DNA of 64,000 nucleotides from positions 300 to 64,299 of the forward strand of contig NZ_RCZG01000017.1 in assembly GCF_006439015.1 (NCBI RefSeq), written 5' to 3'. Of this stretch, positions 50,923 to 59,665 are shown piece after piece. This DNA is from Mycolicibacterium hodleri. Lineage in GTDB: Bacteria > Actinomycetota > Actinomycetes > Mycobacteriales > Mycobacteriaceae. The translations under genes and the position numbers were made by a program. Position 1 is the first letter of the stretch, and every line of letters starts with the position of its first letter. Below the pieces are notes generated by a model that saw only the letters and a list, made by a program, of their open reading frames with translations, did no database searches and had not been told where the DNA came from.

Positions 50923-52371
50923 ATGACTGAGAAGATCGCAACGACGGATGGAGGCGCACCGGTACCGAGCGTCGAGCATTCGCTGACCGTTGGTCCGGAC
51001 GGCCCGATTCTGCTGCAGGACCATTACCTGATCGAGCAGATGGCCAACTTCAACCGGGAGCGCATCCCGGAGCGGCAGCCCCATGCCAAGGGTGGCGGCG
51101 CGTTCGGCACCTTCGAGGTGACCAATGACGTCAGCCGGTACACCAAGGCCGCGTTCCTGCAGCCGGGCGCCAAGACGGAGATGGTCGCGAGGTTCTCGAC
51201 GGTGGCCGGCGAGCGCGGCAGCCCAGACACGTGGCGTGACCCGCGTGGGTTCTCGCTGAAGTTCTACACGTCCGAGGGCAATTTCGACATGGTCGGCAAC
51301 AACACCCCGGTGTTCTTCATCCGGGACCCGATGAAGTTCCAGAACTTCATCCGCAGCCAGAAGCGGATGGCCGCCAACAACCTTCGCGACCACAACATGC
51401 AGTGGGACTTCTGGACCCTGGTGCCCGAGTCGGCGCATCAGGTCACCTACCTGATGGGCGATCGCGGGATCCCCAAGACGTGGCGGCACATGAACGGCTA
51501 CTCCAGCCACACGTACAGCTGGGTCAACGCGAACGACGAGATGTCGTGGGTGAAGTACCACTTCATCTCCGACCAGGGCGTCGACTTCCTCACCCAGGAG
51601 GACGCCGATCGGATCGCGGGCGAGGACGGCGACTACCACCAGCGGGACCTCTTCGACACCATCGAAGCGGGCGACTTCCCAAGCTGGACTCTGAAGATGC
51701 AGATCATGCCGTTCGAGGACGCGAAGACCTACCGCTACAACCCGTTCGACCTGACCAAGGTGTGGCCGCACTCCGACTACCCCCTGATCGACGTGGGCAC
51801 GATGACGTTGAACCGCAACGTCGTCGACTACCACGCGCAGATCGAGCAGGCGGCGTTCGAGCCGAACAACGGCGTGCCAGGGACCGGACTGTCGCCCGAC
51901 AAGATGCTGCTGGCGCGCGGGTTCTCGTACTCCGACGCGCACCGCGCGCGACTCGGGGTGAACTACAAGCAGATCCCGGTCAACGAGCCGAAGGTCGAGG
52001 TCAACGCATACTCCAAGGACGGGGCGATGCGCATCAAGCTCGCTACCGACCCGGTGTACGCGCCGAACTCGATGGGCGGTCCGGTGGCCGATCCCGTCCG
52101 TGCCGCCGAGGTGCACTGGATGGCCGACGGCGACATGGTGCGCACGGCCTATGCACTGCGGGCCGAGGACGACGACTGGGGCCAGGCGGGCACGTTGGTG
52201 CGGGAGATCATGGACGACGACGCGCGCGAACGCCTGGTCGGCAACATTGTCGGTCATGTCTTGGACGGCGTGAAGGAACCGGTGCTGTCCCGAGTGTTCG
52301 AGTACTGGCGCAACGTCGACCCGGATCTGGGCAAGAAGGTCGAGGAAGGCGTGCGCGCCGGACAGGGCTAG
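50923..52371 (+). CDS. katA: Monofunctional heme catalase
   Basis: A 482-residue clade-3-sized catalase. Catalytic His54 lies in ERQPHAKGGGAFG, the catalytic Asn in the GNNTPVFFIRD region, and the heme-ligand tyrosine in ARGFSYSDAHRARLG. It dismutates hydrogen peroxide. ATG 50923 (MTEKIATTDGG) is chosen; the frame extends upstream to 50758, but that part has no catalase character and an in-frame ATG at 50911 lacks a better ribosome-binding site. It stands alone with a strong hairpin after its stop, and lies 0.8 kb before ohr, a second peroxide defence gene. Confidence 0.93.
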   Translation: MTEKIATTDGGAPVPSVEHSLTVGPDGPILLQDHYLIEQMANFNRERIPERQPHAKGGGAFGTFEVTNDVSRYTKAAFLQPGAKTEMVARFSTVAGERGSPDTWRDPRGFSLKFYTSEGNFDMVGNNTPVFFIRDPMKFQNFIRSQKRMAANNLRDHNMQWDFWTLVPESAHQVTYLMGDRGIPKTWRHMNGYSSHTYSWVNANDEMSWVKYHFISDQGVDFLTQEDADRIAGEDGDYHQRDLFDTIEAGDFPSWTLKMQIMPFEDAKTYRYNPFDLTKVWPHSDYPLIDVGTMTLNRNVVDYHAQIEQAAFEPNNGVPGTGLSPDKMLLARGFSYSDAHRARLGVNYKQIPVNEPKVEVNAYSKDGAMRIKLATDPVYAPNSMGGPVADPVRAAEVHWMADGDMVRTAYALRAEDDDWGQAGTLVREIMDDDARERLVGNIVGHVLDGVKEPVLSRVFEYWRNVDPDLGKKVEEGVRAGQG

Positions 52372-52380
52372 CGCCCGCGC

Positions 52381-52438
52381 GCGACTGTGCGGACTCGTTC
52401 GCGGCTCGCCGTCGATTCGGATGAGTTCGCACAGTCGC
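52381..52438. terminator. Long inverted repeat after katA
   Basis: GCGACTGTGCGGACTC (52381-52396) and GAGTTCGCACAGTCGC (52423-52438) pair at 15 of 16 positions around a 26-nt loop, 10 bp after the katA stop. It may terminate katA. The long stem also resembles an interspersed mycobacterial palindrome, so it could be a repeat doubling as terminator. Confidence 0.6.
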
Positions 52439-52535
52439 GGTGCGACACGCCGGGCGAATGCCAAAGCTGTGATTCTCATGGGGTCTGTGGGACTATTGAG
52501 AACTTTGGTGAACATGTGGCGACGAGTCCCAATTC

Positions 52536-53084
52536 GTGACAATGTCGCTATCCATGACGCGCGTGCAGATGGTGCTGGTCGCGCTGGTGGGCGCGGTTCT
52601 GCTCGTGACGAGCGGATGCTCGCTGCACGAGCCGGAACTTCAGCGTGGATTGGCGAAGGTGTTCTCCGTCGGAGATTGCGTCGCCATTCCGGCCCAAGCT
52701 GCCGGGGACACGCCCGACGCGCTCGCCGCCGACAAGGTGTCGTGCACGGCCGATCCAAGCTACACCGTGGGCGCCATGGCAGATGCGTCGGGGGCATGTC
52801 CGAGTGCCGAATACCAGCACGTACCAACGCAATTCGCCGACTCGTCGACGACCCAGCTGTGCCTGGTGCCCAACCTCGTCGCCAACCACTGTTACGTAAT
52901 GGACATGCCGATCGGAATGCTCCAGTTGGCTGACTGCGCCGAGCGCGGTCAGCAGGGGCTGCTCGTCCAGGTCACCCAGCGCCTCGACGTCCGCGACCAG
53001 CAGGCGTGCCCCGCGGCCGTCGGCCACTACGCATGGCCCTATCCGTCGCCCCCTCGGACCTACTGCACGCTGACCATCTTCTGA
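52536..53084 (+). CDS. Cys-rich putative lipoprotein (LppU-like)
   Basis: A 182-residue exported protein. The lipobox VTSGC places the lipidated Cys near residue 28 after a hydrophobic signal (VQMVLVALVGAVLLVTSGC). The mature part contains KVFSVGDCVAIPAQ, SCTADPSYTVG, TQLCLVPNLVANHCYVMD, LADC, ACPAA and YCTLTIF, suggesting several disulfides. FSVGDCV followed by paired cysteines is like LppU-type mycobacterial lipoproteins, whose role is unknown. GTG 52536 or ATG 52542 could start it. Confidence 0.65.
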   Translation: MTMSLSMTRVQMVLVALVGAVLLVTSGCSLHEPELQRGLAKVFSVGDCVAIPAQAAGDTPDALAADKVSCTADPSYTVGAMADASGACPSAEYQHVPTQFADSSTTQLCLVPNLVANHCYVMDMPIGMLQLADCAERGQQGLLVQVTQRLDVRDQQACPAAVGHYAWPYPSPPRTYCTLTIF

Positions 53085-53136
53085 AGGTTCGGCCACGGCC
53101 TCTTCGCGGTAGACGACGGCTGGCATGATCGAACGC

Positions 53137-53565
53137 ATGAGCATCGAAGTCGCATACACCGCAGAGTCCACGGCTACCGGCGGAGGCCGCGACGGCCACA
53201 TCACCTCCGCCGACGGCAAGATCGACCTCGACACCCGTCCACCCAAGGAGATGGGTGGCAGTGGCGAGGGCGTCAACCCCGAACTGCTGTTCTCGGCCGG
53301 CTACTCAGCCTGCTTCCTCGGCGCGCTGCGTCTGGTCGCCAAGAACGAGAAGATCTCGATCGACGACGCCAGCGGCATCACCGCCCAGATCGGCATAGGT
53401 AATGACTCCGACGGTGGCTTCGGACTGACGGCGCACCTCATCGGCTACCTGCCGGGCCTCGAGCAGAGTGCGGCCGACGATCTCATGGAGAAGGCCCACG
53501 GGGTGTGCCCCTACTCGAAGGCCACCCGCGGCAACATCGACGTCAAGCTGTCGGCCAAGGTCTGA
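53137..53565 (+). CDS. ohr: Organic hydroperoxide resistance protein (Ohr/OsmC family)
   Basis: A 142-residue thiol peroxidase. The two redox cysteines are in FSAGYSACFLGALRLVA and HGVCPYSKATRGNIDV, the Ohr arrangement, with the catalytic Arg in LDTRPPKEMGG. It reduces fatty-acid hydroperoxides using lipoyl or mycothiol-linked electrons. ATG 53137 (MSIEVAYTAEST) matches family starts; ATG 53125 would add four residues. No OhrR regulator gene adjoins. The next gene starts in a TGATG overlap. Confidence 0.92.
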   Translation: MSIEVAYTAESTATGGGRDGHITSADGKIDLDTRPPKEMGGSGEGVNPELLFSAGYSACFLGALRLVAKNEKISIDDASGITAQIGIGNDSDGGFGLTAHLIGYLPGLEQSAADDLMEKAHGVCPYSKATRGNIDVKLSAKV

Positions 53566-54209
53566 TGCGCGCCCGCCTGGGGGTTCTGGGGGCCGCGTTG
53601 GTCCTTGGCCTCGCGGTGGCGCCGGTGGCCCACGCCCGCCCGTCCGATCCGGGCGTGGTGTCCTATGCGGTGCTCGGGAAGGGGTCGGTCGGCAACGTCG
53701 TCGGCGCCCCGATGGCCTGGGAGTCGACGTTCACCGCGCCCTTCCAGGCCTTCTACGTCGACATTCCGGTGTGCAACAACTGGGCCGACATCGGACTGCC
53801 CGACGTCTACGGCGATCCCGATCTGGCGTCGTTCAATGGTGCGGTCGCCCAACGCGCCGCCGATGACGACACCAATCTGGTCAAACAGGCGGTCGGAGTG
53901 TTCGCTACGAATGACGCCGCCAGCCGGGCCTTCCACCGCGTGACGGACAGGACCGTCGGATGCGCGGGGCAGACCACCGCGATGCACCTCGATGACTTCG
54001 TCACGCAGGTGTGGTCGTTCTCTGGCGCTGCGCCGACGGCACAGGACGCCGTGTGGGTGAAGCAGGAGGCGGGTGTTGATCGGCGATGTTTCGTTCAAAC
54101 CAGGCTGCGCGAAAATGTTCTGCTGCAAGCGAAAGTCTGTCAACCTGGCAACGGCGGGCCGGCCGTAAACGTGCTGGCTGGCGCGATGCAGAACACGCTG
54201 GGTCAGTAA
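53565..54209 (+). CDS. Secreted PknH-like sensor-domain protein
   Basis: A 214-residue exported protein with a clear signal peptide (LGVLGAALVLGLAVAPVAHA, cleaved before RPSD). The mature domain shows the four-cysteine pattern of the extracytoplasmic PknH-type sensor domain (VCNNWADIG, VGCAGQTTAMH, RRCFVQTR, AKVCQPGN) and ends VNVLAGAMQNTLGQ, typical of these lipid- or ligand-binding modules. It has no kinase domain. ATG 53565 overlaps the ohr stop; the longer frame is not signal-like. Role unknown. Confidence 0.8.
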   Translation: MRARLGVLGAALVLGLAVAPVAHARPSDPGVVSYAVLGKGSVGNVVGAPMAWESTFTAPFQAFYVDIPVCNNWADIGLPDVYGDPDLASFNGAVAQRAADDDTNLVKQAVGVFATNDAASRAFHRVTDRTVGCAGQTTAMHLDDFVTQVWSFSGAAPTAQDAVWVKQEAGVDRRCFVQTRLRENVLLQAKVCQPGNGGPAVNVLAGAMQNTLGQ

Positions 54210-54353
54210 CGGTTCCCCGTTGTGCGGGCACCCAGCAGTCGGTGACGGGAAAATTAGCACGACTTTGTCGGTTCCCTTTGGATGATGAGGGGCAATCGAT
54301 GACGACAGATGCCGTGCCGGGACCCCGCGCGGCGACTCGGAGGGATGGTTGAC

Positions 54354-55634
54354 GTGACCACCACCGCAGACCTGGTTGGTACCCGTCCCGGCGGATCGGC
54401 GGGAGCCGAGTTGGTGGACTCCGACGATGCGGCCGGACGGATCGGCGAGAACTGCCTGAAGGACGGTCCCATCGGTCGGGTCGGACTGGAGATCGAGGCG
54501 CACTGCTTCGATATCGCCGACCCCATGAGGCGGCCGTCCTGGAATGAACTCACCGAGGTGATCGCCCAGGTGCCCCCGCTGCCGAGCGGAAGCCCCATCA
54601 CGGTCGAGCCCGGCGGTGCCGTGGAACTGTCCGGACTGCCCGCCGCGGGAGTACGGCCCGCCATCGCCGCGATGCAATCCGACCGCGCCGTGCTGCAAGA
54701 CGTGTTCGCCGAGCACGGCCTCGGCCTGGTGCTGCTCGGCGCCGACCCGCTTCGACCACCCCATAGGGTCAACCCCGGCGACCGCTACCGCGCCATGGAG
54801 CGGTTCTTCGCGGCCAGCGGCACCACCGACGCGGGCGCCGCCATGATGACGTCGACGGCATCGGTGCAGTTGAACGTTGAAGCTGGCCCATGCGCGGGCT
54901 GGGCGGACCGAGTTCGGCTCGCCCATGCCCTTGGGCCGACGATGATCGCCATCTCCGCGAATTCGCCGCTGCTCTGTGGCGAGCCCTCCGGGTGGCGCAG
55001 CACCAGGCAACGCGTGTGGAGCCAGCTCGACTCGGCTCGATGCGGGCCGGTGCTCGGCGCCAGCGGCCACGACCCCGGCGCCGACTGGGTGAGCTACGCG
55101 TTGAAGGCACCGGTGATGCTGGTGCAGGGTTCCAAGACCGTGCCGATGACCGAGGTGGTCCCGTTCGCGGACTGGGCAGACGGCCGCGCACTGCTCGGCG
55201 GTCGACGCCCGACCGTCGGCGATCTGGACTACCACCTCACGACGCTGTTCCCGCCGGTGCGCCCGCGCGGGTTCCTCGAGATCCGTTACCTCGACAGCAC
55301 GCCGGACGAGGTGTGGCCCGCCGTGGTCTTCACCCTGGCCACGCTGCTGGACGATCCCGCCGCCGCCGATCTCGCCGCCGAGGCCACGGAACCGGTCGCC
55401 ACCGAGTGGGACCTCGCGGCCAGGGTCGGCCTCGGCGACGGTCGCCTGCAGGCCGCCGCCCTCCGCTGTGTACGGACCGCGGCCGAATCGGCGCCGGCGG
55501 AACTGCAGGGGTCGATGGAGAGGTTGTTGCGTCAGGTGGAGCGGGGTAGGAGTTCGGCCGATGACTTCTCCGACCTCGTCGTCGGCAGCGGACTTCGGGC
55601 TGCCGTGCGCCGATCGGCAGGAGTGATGGCGTGA
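54354..55634 (+). CDS. egtA: Ergothioneine biosynthesis glutamate-cysteine ligase
   Basis: About 426 residues. GRVGLEIEAHCFD and TVEPGGAVELSG are active-site segments of the GCS2-type glutamate-cysteine ligase, with MMTSTASVQLNVEAG and FLEIRYLDSTP further on. It makes gamma-glutamylcysteine, the sulfur donor that EgtB joins to hercynine. GTG 54354 is preferred because GGAGGG ends 9 bp upstream; the ATG at 54345 directly abuts it. The stop overlaps egtB. The 144 bp before it contain no gene and no clear promoter. Confidence 0.92.
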   Translation: MTTTADLVGTRPGGSAGAELVDSDDAAGRIGENCLKDGPIGRVGLEIEAHCFDIADPMRRPSWNELTEVIAQVPPLPSGSPITVEPGGAVELSGLPAAGVRPAIAAMQSDRAVLQDVFAEHGLGLVLLGADPLRPPHRVNPGDRYRAMERFFAASGTTDAGAAMMTSTASVQLNVEAGPCAGWADRVRLAHALGPTMIAISANSPLLCGEPSGWRSTRQRVWSQLDSARCGPVLGASGHDPGADWVSYALKAPVMLVQGSKTVPMTEVVPFADWADGRALLGGRRPTVGDLDYHLTTLFPPVRPRGFLEIRYLDSTPDEVWPAVVFTLATLLDDPAAADLAAEATEPVATEWDLAARVGLGDGRLQAAALRCVRTAAESAPAELQGSMERLLRQVERGRSSADDFSDLVVGSGLRAAVRRSAGVMA

Positions 55635-56932
55635 TCGCGCGAGAGGCGCTGGCCAGAGATCTCGCCTCGGCCCGGGAGCGCACGCTGCGCTTGGTGGAGA
55701 TCGATGACGCGGAGCTGATGCGCCAGTACGACCCCCTGATGAGCCCGCTGGTCTGGGATCTCGCCCACATCGGCTGGCAGGAGGAGATGTGGTTGCTTCG
55801 CGGCAACGACGCCCGGCGTCCCGGCCTGCTGTCGACGGAAGTGGAACGCCTGTACGACGCGTTCGCGCACTCGCGGGCCAGTCGCGTCGATCTGCCACTG
55901 CTGCCGCCCGCCGACGCGCGAGCGTTCTGCGATACCGTCCGAGCGAAAGCCCTTGACGCACTTGATGTCCTGCCGGCCGAGGATGGTACGGGCGTCGACC
56001 CCGCCTTCGTCTTCGGCTTGGTGGTCAGCCACGAGAACCAACACGACGAGACCATGCTGCAGGCGCTGAGCATTCGCACCGGCCCGCCGGTCCTCGACCG
56101 TGGCGCGCCGCTACCGCCGGGGCGCGCGGGCGTGGCCGGTACGTCCGTGTCGGTACCGGGTGGTCCCGTCGTCCTCGGCGTGACGGCCGCCGACGAGCCC
56201 CTCTCGTTGGACAACGAACGCGATGCCCACGTCGTCGACGTGCCGTCCTTCCGGATCGGGCGCGTGCCCGTCACGAACGGCGAGTGGCGTGAGTTCATCG
56301 ACGACGGGGGTTACCGCGAGTCGCAGTGGTGGTCCGAGGCCGGCTGGGCGCACCGCTGTGAGGGCGATCTGATGGCGCCGAAGTTCTGGTCAGCCGGCGG
56401 GACGAGAAGGCGATTCGGCCACGTCGAGGACGTCCCCGCCGACGAACCCGTGCAGCACGTCTCCTACTTCGAAGCCGAGGCATACGCCGCCTGGGCGGGT
56501 GCCCGGCTTCCCACGGAGATGGAGTGGGAGAAGGCGTGCGCCTGGGATCCCGCCACGGGCTCACGCCGTAGATTCCCCTGGGGCGCATCGGAACCTACTG
56601 CCGCACTGGTGAACCTGGGTGGCGTAGCGCTGCGACCCGCGCCGGTGGGGGCTTACCCCGCCGGGGCATCGGCCTACGGCGCCGAGCAGATGCTGGGCGA
56701 CGTGTGGGAGTGGACCACCTCTGCGCTGCGGCCGTGGCCCGGGTTCACGTCGATGCTCTACGAGCAGTACTCGCAACCCTTCTTCGAGGGCGCCGGGGCC
56801 GGCGACTACAAAGTCCTTCGCGGCGGCGCGTGGTCGGTCGCCGCGAGCATTCTGCGGCCGAGCTTCCGCAACTGGGATCATCCGATCCGCAGGCAGATCT
56901 TCTCCGGTCTGCGGTTGGCCTGGGATGCGTGA
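55631..56932 (+). CDS. egtB: Hercynine oxygenase (gamma-glutamyl-hercynylcysteine sulfoxide synthase)
   Basis: A 433-residue non-heme iron enzyme. The N-terminal DinB domain carries the iron-binding HxxxHxE as SHENQHDETM; the C-terminal FGE-sulfatase domain includes HVSYFEAEAYAAWAGARLPT and GDVWEWTTSALRPWPGF. It forms the C-S bond between hercynine and gamma-glutamylcysteine using O2. GTG 55631 overlaps the egtA stop (GTGA). Length and motifs match mycobacterial EgtB. Confidence 0.95.
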   Translation: MIAREALARDLASARERTLRLVEIDDAELMRQYDPLMSPLVWDLAHIGWQEEMWLLRGNDARRPGLLSTEVERLYDAFAHSRASRVDLPLLPPADARAFCDTVRAKALDALDVLPAEDGTGVDPAFVFGLVVSHENQHDETMLQALSIRTGPPVLDRGAPLPPGRAGVAGTSVSVPGGPVVLGVTAADEPLSLDNERDAHVVDVPSFRIGRVPVTNGEWREFIDDGGYRESQWWSEAGWAHRCEGDLMAPKFWSAGGTRRRFGHVEDVPADEPVQHVSYFEAEAYAAWAGARLPTEMEWEKACAWDPATGSRRRFPWGASEPTAALVNLGGVALRPAPVGAYPAGASAYGAEQMLGDVWEWTTSALRPWPGFTSMLYEQYSQPFFEGAGAGDYKVLRGGAWSVAASILRPSFRNWDHPIRRQIFSGLRLAWDA

Positions 56933-57624
56933 TGTGTAGGCACCTCGGCTGGTTGGGCGCACCCACGTCTGTGTCATCGCTCGTCCTCGATCAGCCGTAC
57001 GGCCTTGTCGTGCAATCTTATTCACCGCGTCGACAGAAGCACGGCACGATCAACGCGGACGGCTGGGGCGTGGGATTCTTCCACCACGACACCGCGCGCC
57101 GGTGGCGCAGCGCTGCTCCCTTGTGGGGTGACGCTTCGTTCGCATCCGTGGCGCCTGCCATCGAAAGCCATTGCGTCATCGCCGCGGTGCGTTCGGCCAC
57201 CGTGGGCATGCCCATCGAACCGTCGGCGTCGGCGCCGTTCACCGATGGGCAGTGGTTGCTCTCCCACAACGGAGTGGTCGACCGGTCGGTACTGCCACCG
57301 TCGGCGGCCGCGGAGTCCACCGTCGACAGTGCGCTGCTTGCGGCGCTGATCTTCGACCGCGGCCTCGACGCGCTCGGCGAGACGGTGGCCGAGGTCGGCA
57401 AAGCAGATCCGAACGCCCGCCTGAACATCCTGGCCGCCAACGGTTCTCGACTTCGGGGCACCACATGGGGGGACACGCTGTCGATCCTGCGCAGGGACGA
57501 CGGTGTCGTGGTGGCCAGCGAACCGTATGACGACGACCCCGCTTGGCAGGACGTACCCGACCGTCACCTCGTCGACGTCACCGACTCTCGACTCCAAGTG
57601 ACTCCACTGAAAGGATCGTCATGA
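56932..57624 (+). CDS. egtC: Gamma-glutamyl-hercynylcysteine sulfoxide hydrolase (class II amidotransferase fold)
   Basis: A 230-residue Ntn hydrolase starting MCRHLGWLG, so Cys2 is the nucleophile. HGTINADGWGVGFFHHD and WLLSHNGVVDRS are family motifs. It removes the glutamyl group from the EgtB product. ATG 56932 lies in a TGATG overlap with egtB; the longer frame upstream is antisense-like. The stop overlaps the egtD start. Confidence 0.95.
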   Translation: MCRHLGWLGAPTSVSSLVLDQPYGLVVQSYSPRRQKHGTINADGWGVGFFHHDTARRWRSAAPLWGDASFASVAPAIESHCVIAAVRSATVGMPIEPSASAPFTDGQWLLSHNGVVDRSVLPPSAAAESTVDSALLAALIFDRGLDALGETVAEVGKADPNARLNILAANGSRLRGTTWGDTLSILRRDDGVVVASEPYDDDPAWQDVPDRHLVDVTDSRLQVTPLKGSS

Positions 57625-58586
57625 CGATCACGCTCGCCAACTATCTCGCCGCCGACTCCGCAGCCCGTGCCCTGCGGCGCGACGTCCACGACGGTCTCAG
57701 ATCTTCCCCGAAGTCGTTGCCGCCCAAGTGGTTCTACGACTCGGTGGGCAGCGAGCTCTTCGACCAGATCACCCGCCTGCCGGAGTACTACCCGACACGA
57801 GCCGAGGCGGAGATCCTGCGCGCCCACTCCGCGGACATCGCCGCGGAGTCGGCTGCCGACACGCTGGTGGAACTCGGAAGCGGGACGTCGGAGAAGACGC
57901 GCATCCTGCTCGACGCGCTGCACCGGGCCGGATCGCTGCGGCGTTTCATCCCGTTCGACGTCGACGCAACGATCCTCGAGTCGGCGGGAGAGGCGATCGC
58001 AGCCGAGTACCCCGGTGTCGAGATCGACGCCGTCTGCGGGGACTTCGAGGAGCATCTCGGCAAGATTCCGCTGGTTGGCCGCCGCCTGGTGGTGTTCCTC
58101 GGCTCGACGATCGGCAATCTCACCACCGGCCCCCGGGCGGCGTTCCTCGGCGCGCTCTCGGACAGTCTGCAACCCGGTGACGCTCTGCTGCTGGGCACCG
58201 ACCTGGTCAAGGACGTCGACCGGCTGGTCGCGGCGTACGACGACGCCGCCGGGGTCACCGCGAAGTTCAACAAGAACGTGCTCGCGGTGGTGAACCGGGA
58301 ACTCGGCGCGGACTTCGACCTCGACGCATTCGACCACGTCGCCCGTTGGAACCCGGACCAGCAGCGCATCGAGATGTGGTTGCGCGCAAGCGGATCGCAG
58401 CGGGTACGGATCGCGGATCTCGACATGACCGTCGACTTCGCCGACGGTGAGGAGATGCTCACCGAGGTGTCCTGCAAGTTCCGGCCCGAGGGGGTGGCCG
58501 AGGAGTTGGCCGCGGTGGGCCTGCGCCGCACCGCGTTCTGGACCGACGCCGCCGGCGACTTCGGGCTGTCGCTCGCCGTCAAATGA
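57621..58586 (+). CDS. egtD: Histidine N-alpha-methyltransferase
   Basis: A 321-residue SAM-dependent enzyme that trimethylates histidine to hercynine. The start MTITLANYLAADSAA, YDSVGSELFDQITRLPEYYP, LVELGSGTSEKTRILLDAL (SAM site) and VFLGSTIGNLTTGPRAAFL are conserved EgtD segments; the C-terminal EMLTEVSCKFRPEGV closes the histidine pocket. ATGA overlap with egtC and with egtE on the other side. Confidence 0.95.
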   Translation: MTITLANYLAADSAARALRRDVHDGLRSSPKSLPPKWFYDSVGSELFDQITRLPEYYPTRAEAEILRAHSADIAAESAADTLVELGSGTSEKTRILLDALHRAGSLRRFIPFDVDATILESAGEAIAAEYPGVEIDAVCGDFEEHLGKIPLVGRRLVVFLGSTIGNLTTGPRAAFLGALSDSLQPGDALLLGTDLVKDVDRLVAAYDDAAGVTAKFNKNVLAVVNRELGADFDLDAFDHVARWNPDQQRIEMWLRASGSQRVRIADLDMTVDFADGEEMLTEVSCKFRPEGVAEELAAVGLRRTAFWTDAAGDFGLSLAVK

Positions 58587-59662
58587 CCCTCGCCGACGAC
58601 TGGCGGTCGGCTCGGCCGCCCGTAGCGGGCGTGCACCTGGACAGCGCAGCCTGTTCGCGGCAGTCCTTCGCCGTCATCGACGCCGCGGCCGCGCATGCCA
58701 GACACGAGGCCGAGGTCGGCGGCTACCCGGCCGCCGAGGCCGCCGCCCCGGTGCTGGCAGCCGGCCGGGCCGCGGTCGCGGCCCTCACCGGATTCACCGC
58801 CGACGACGTCGTGTTCACCACCGGCGCCAGCCACGCGCTGGACCTCTTGCTCGGCGACTGGCAGGGCGCCAGGCGGCTGGCGTGCCTGCCGGGGGAGTAC
58901 GGCCCCAACCTCGTCGCCATGGCCCGCCACGGGTTCGAGGTCACCCCGCTACCGGTCGACGACGCCGGCCGGCTCGACCCCGATGCCGCCGTCCGCTCGC
59001 TGGCATCCGATCCTCCGCCGGTGGTGCACCTGACCGCGCTCGGCAGCCATCGGGGCACCGTCCAGCCGGTCGCGGCGATCGCCGCGGCGTGCCGCGAGCA
59101 CGGCATCGCCCTGATCGTCGACGCCGCGCAGGCGTTCGCGCACCTCGACTGCGCCACCTTCGGCGCGGACGCGGTGTACTGGTCGTCCCGCAAGTGGACG
59201 GCGGGGCCTCGCGGCCTCGGGATGCTGGCTGCGCGGCCCGGGGTGCTGAGCGCCGAGACCCTCGCGCGGATCGTGCACGCCGAGGCGAACATCGCTGCGC
59301 AGGTGGGACTTTCGGTTGCACTCGGGGAACACGTCGAGGCGGGTCCGGAGCTCGTCAGGGCCAGGCTCCGCGAGGTCGGCGCGCAGGTCCGCACCGCGCT
59401 CGCCGAGGTACCCGGCTGGCGGGTCGTCGAATCCGTCGACGAGCCGAGTGCCATCACGACGCTGATCCCACCGGACGGCGTGGACCCCCGAGACGTCCGT
59501 GCCCGCCTGATCGTCGAACACCGCATCGTCACCACCGCCGTGGGCGTAGAGCGCGCACCCCGCGAGATGGTCGGGCCGGCCCTGCGGGTGTCACCGAACG
59601 TCGACCTCACCGCCGATGAAGTCCAGGCGGTGGTCGCGGCGGTGAATGCCTTGACTGGCTGA
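58583..59662 (+). CDS. egtE: Hercynylcysteine sulfoxide lyase
   Basis: A 359-residue PLP enzyme of the class V/NifS-like fold. The PLP lysine is in YWSSRKWTAGPRGLGML; HLDSAACSRQSFAVIDAAA and DVVFTTGASHALDLLLGDW form other parts of the site. It releases ergothioneine from hercynylcysteine sulfoxide. The gene ends 4 bp from the convergent amber-interrupted gene. Sequence is slightly richer in Ala/Arg than the rest of the operon but not foreign. Confidence 0.92.
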   Translation: MTLADDWRSARPPVAGVHLDSAACSRQSFAVIDAAAAHARHEAEVGGYPAAEAAAPVLAAGRAAVAALTGFTADDVVFTTGASHALDLLLGDWQGARRLACLPGEYGPNLVAMARHGFEVTPLPVDDAGRLDPDAAVRSLASDPPPVVHLTALGSHRGTVQPVAAIAAACREHGIALIVDAAQAFAHLDCATFGADAVYWSSRKWTAGPRGLGMLAARPGVLSAETLARIVHAEANIAAQVGLSVALGEHVEAGPELVRARLREVGAQVRTALAEVPGWRVVESVDEPSAITTLIPPDGVDPRDVRARLIVEHRIVTTAVGVERAPREMVGPALRVSPNVDLTADEVQAVVAAVNALTG

Positions 59663-59665
59663 TTC

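Noticed and set aside
50272..52827. Minus-strand open frame of 851 codons opposite katA
   Set aside because: It mirrors the catalase codons in antisense, is rich in Arg/His/Val as GC-rich shadows are, and shows no domain or ribosome-binding site.
53511..55961. Minus-strand open frame of 816 codons opposite the ohr to egtB region
   Set aside because: It spans several well-supported plus-strand genes and has low-complexity shadow composition.
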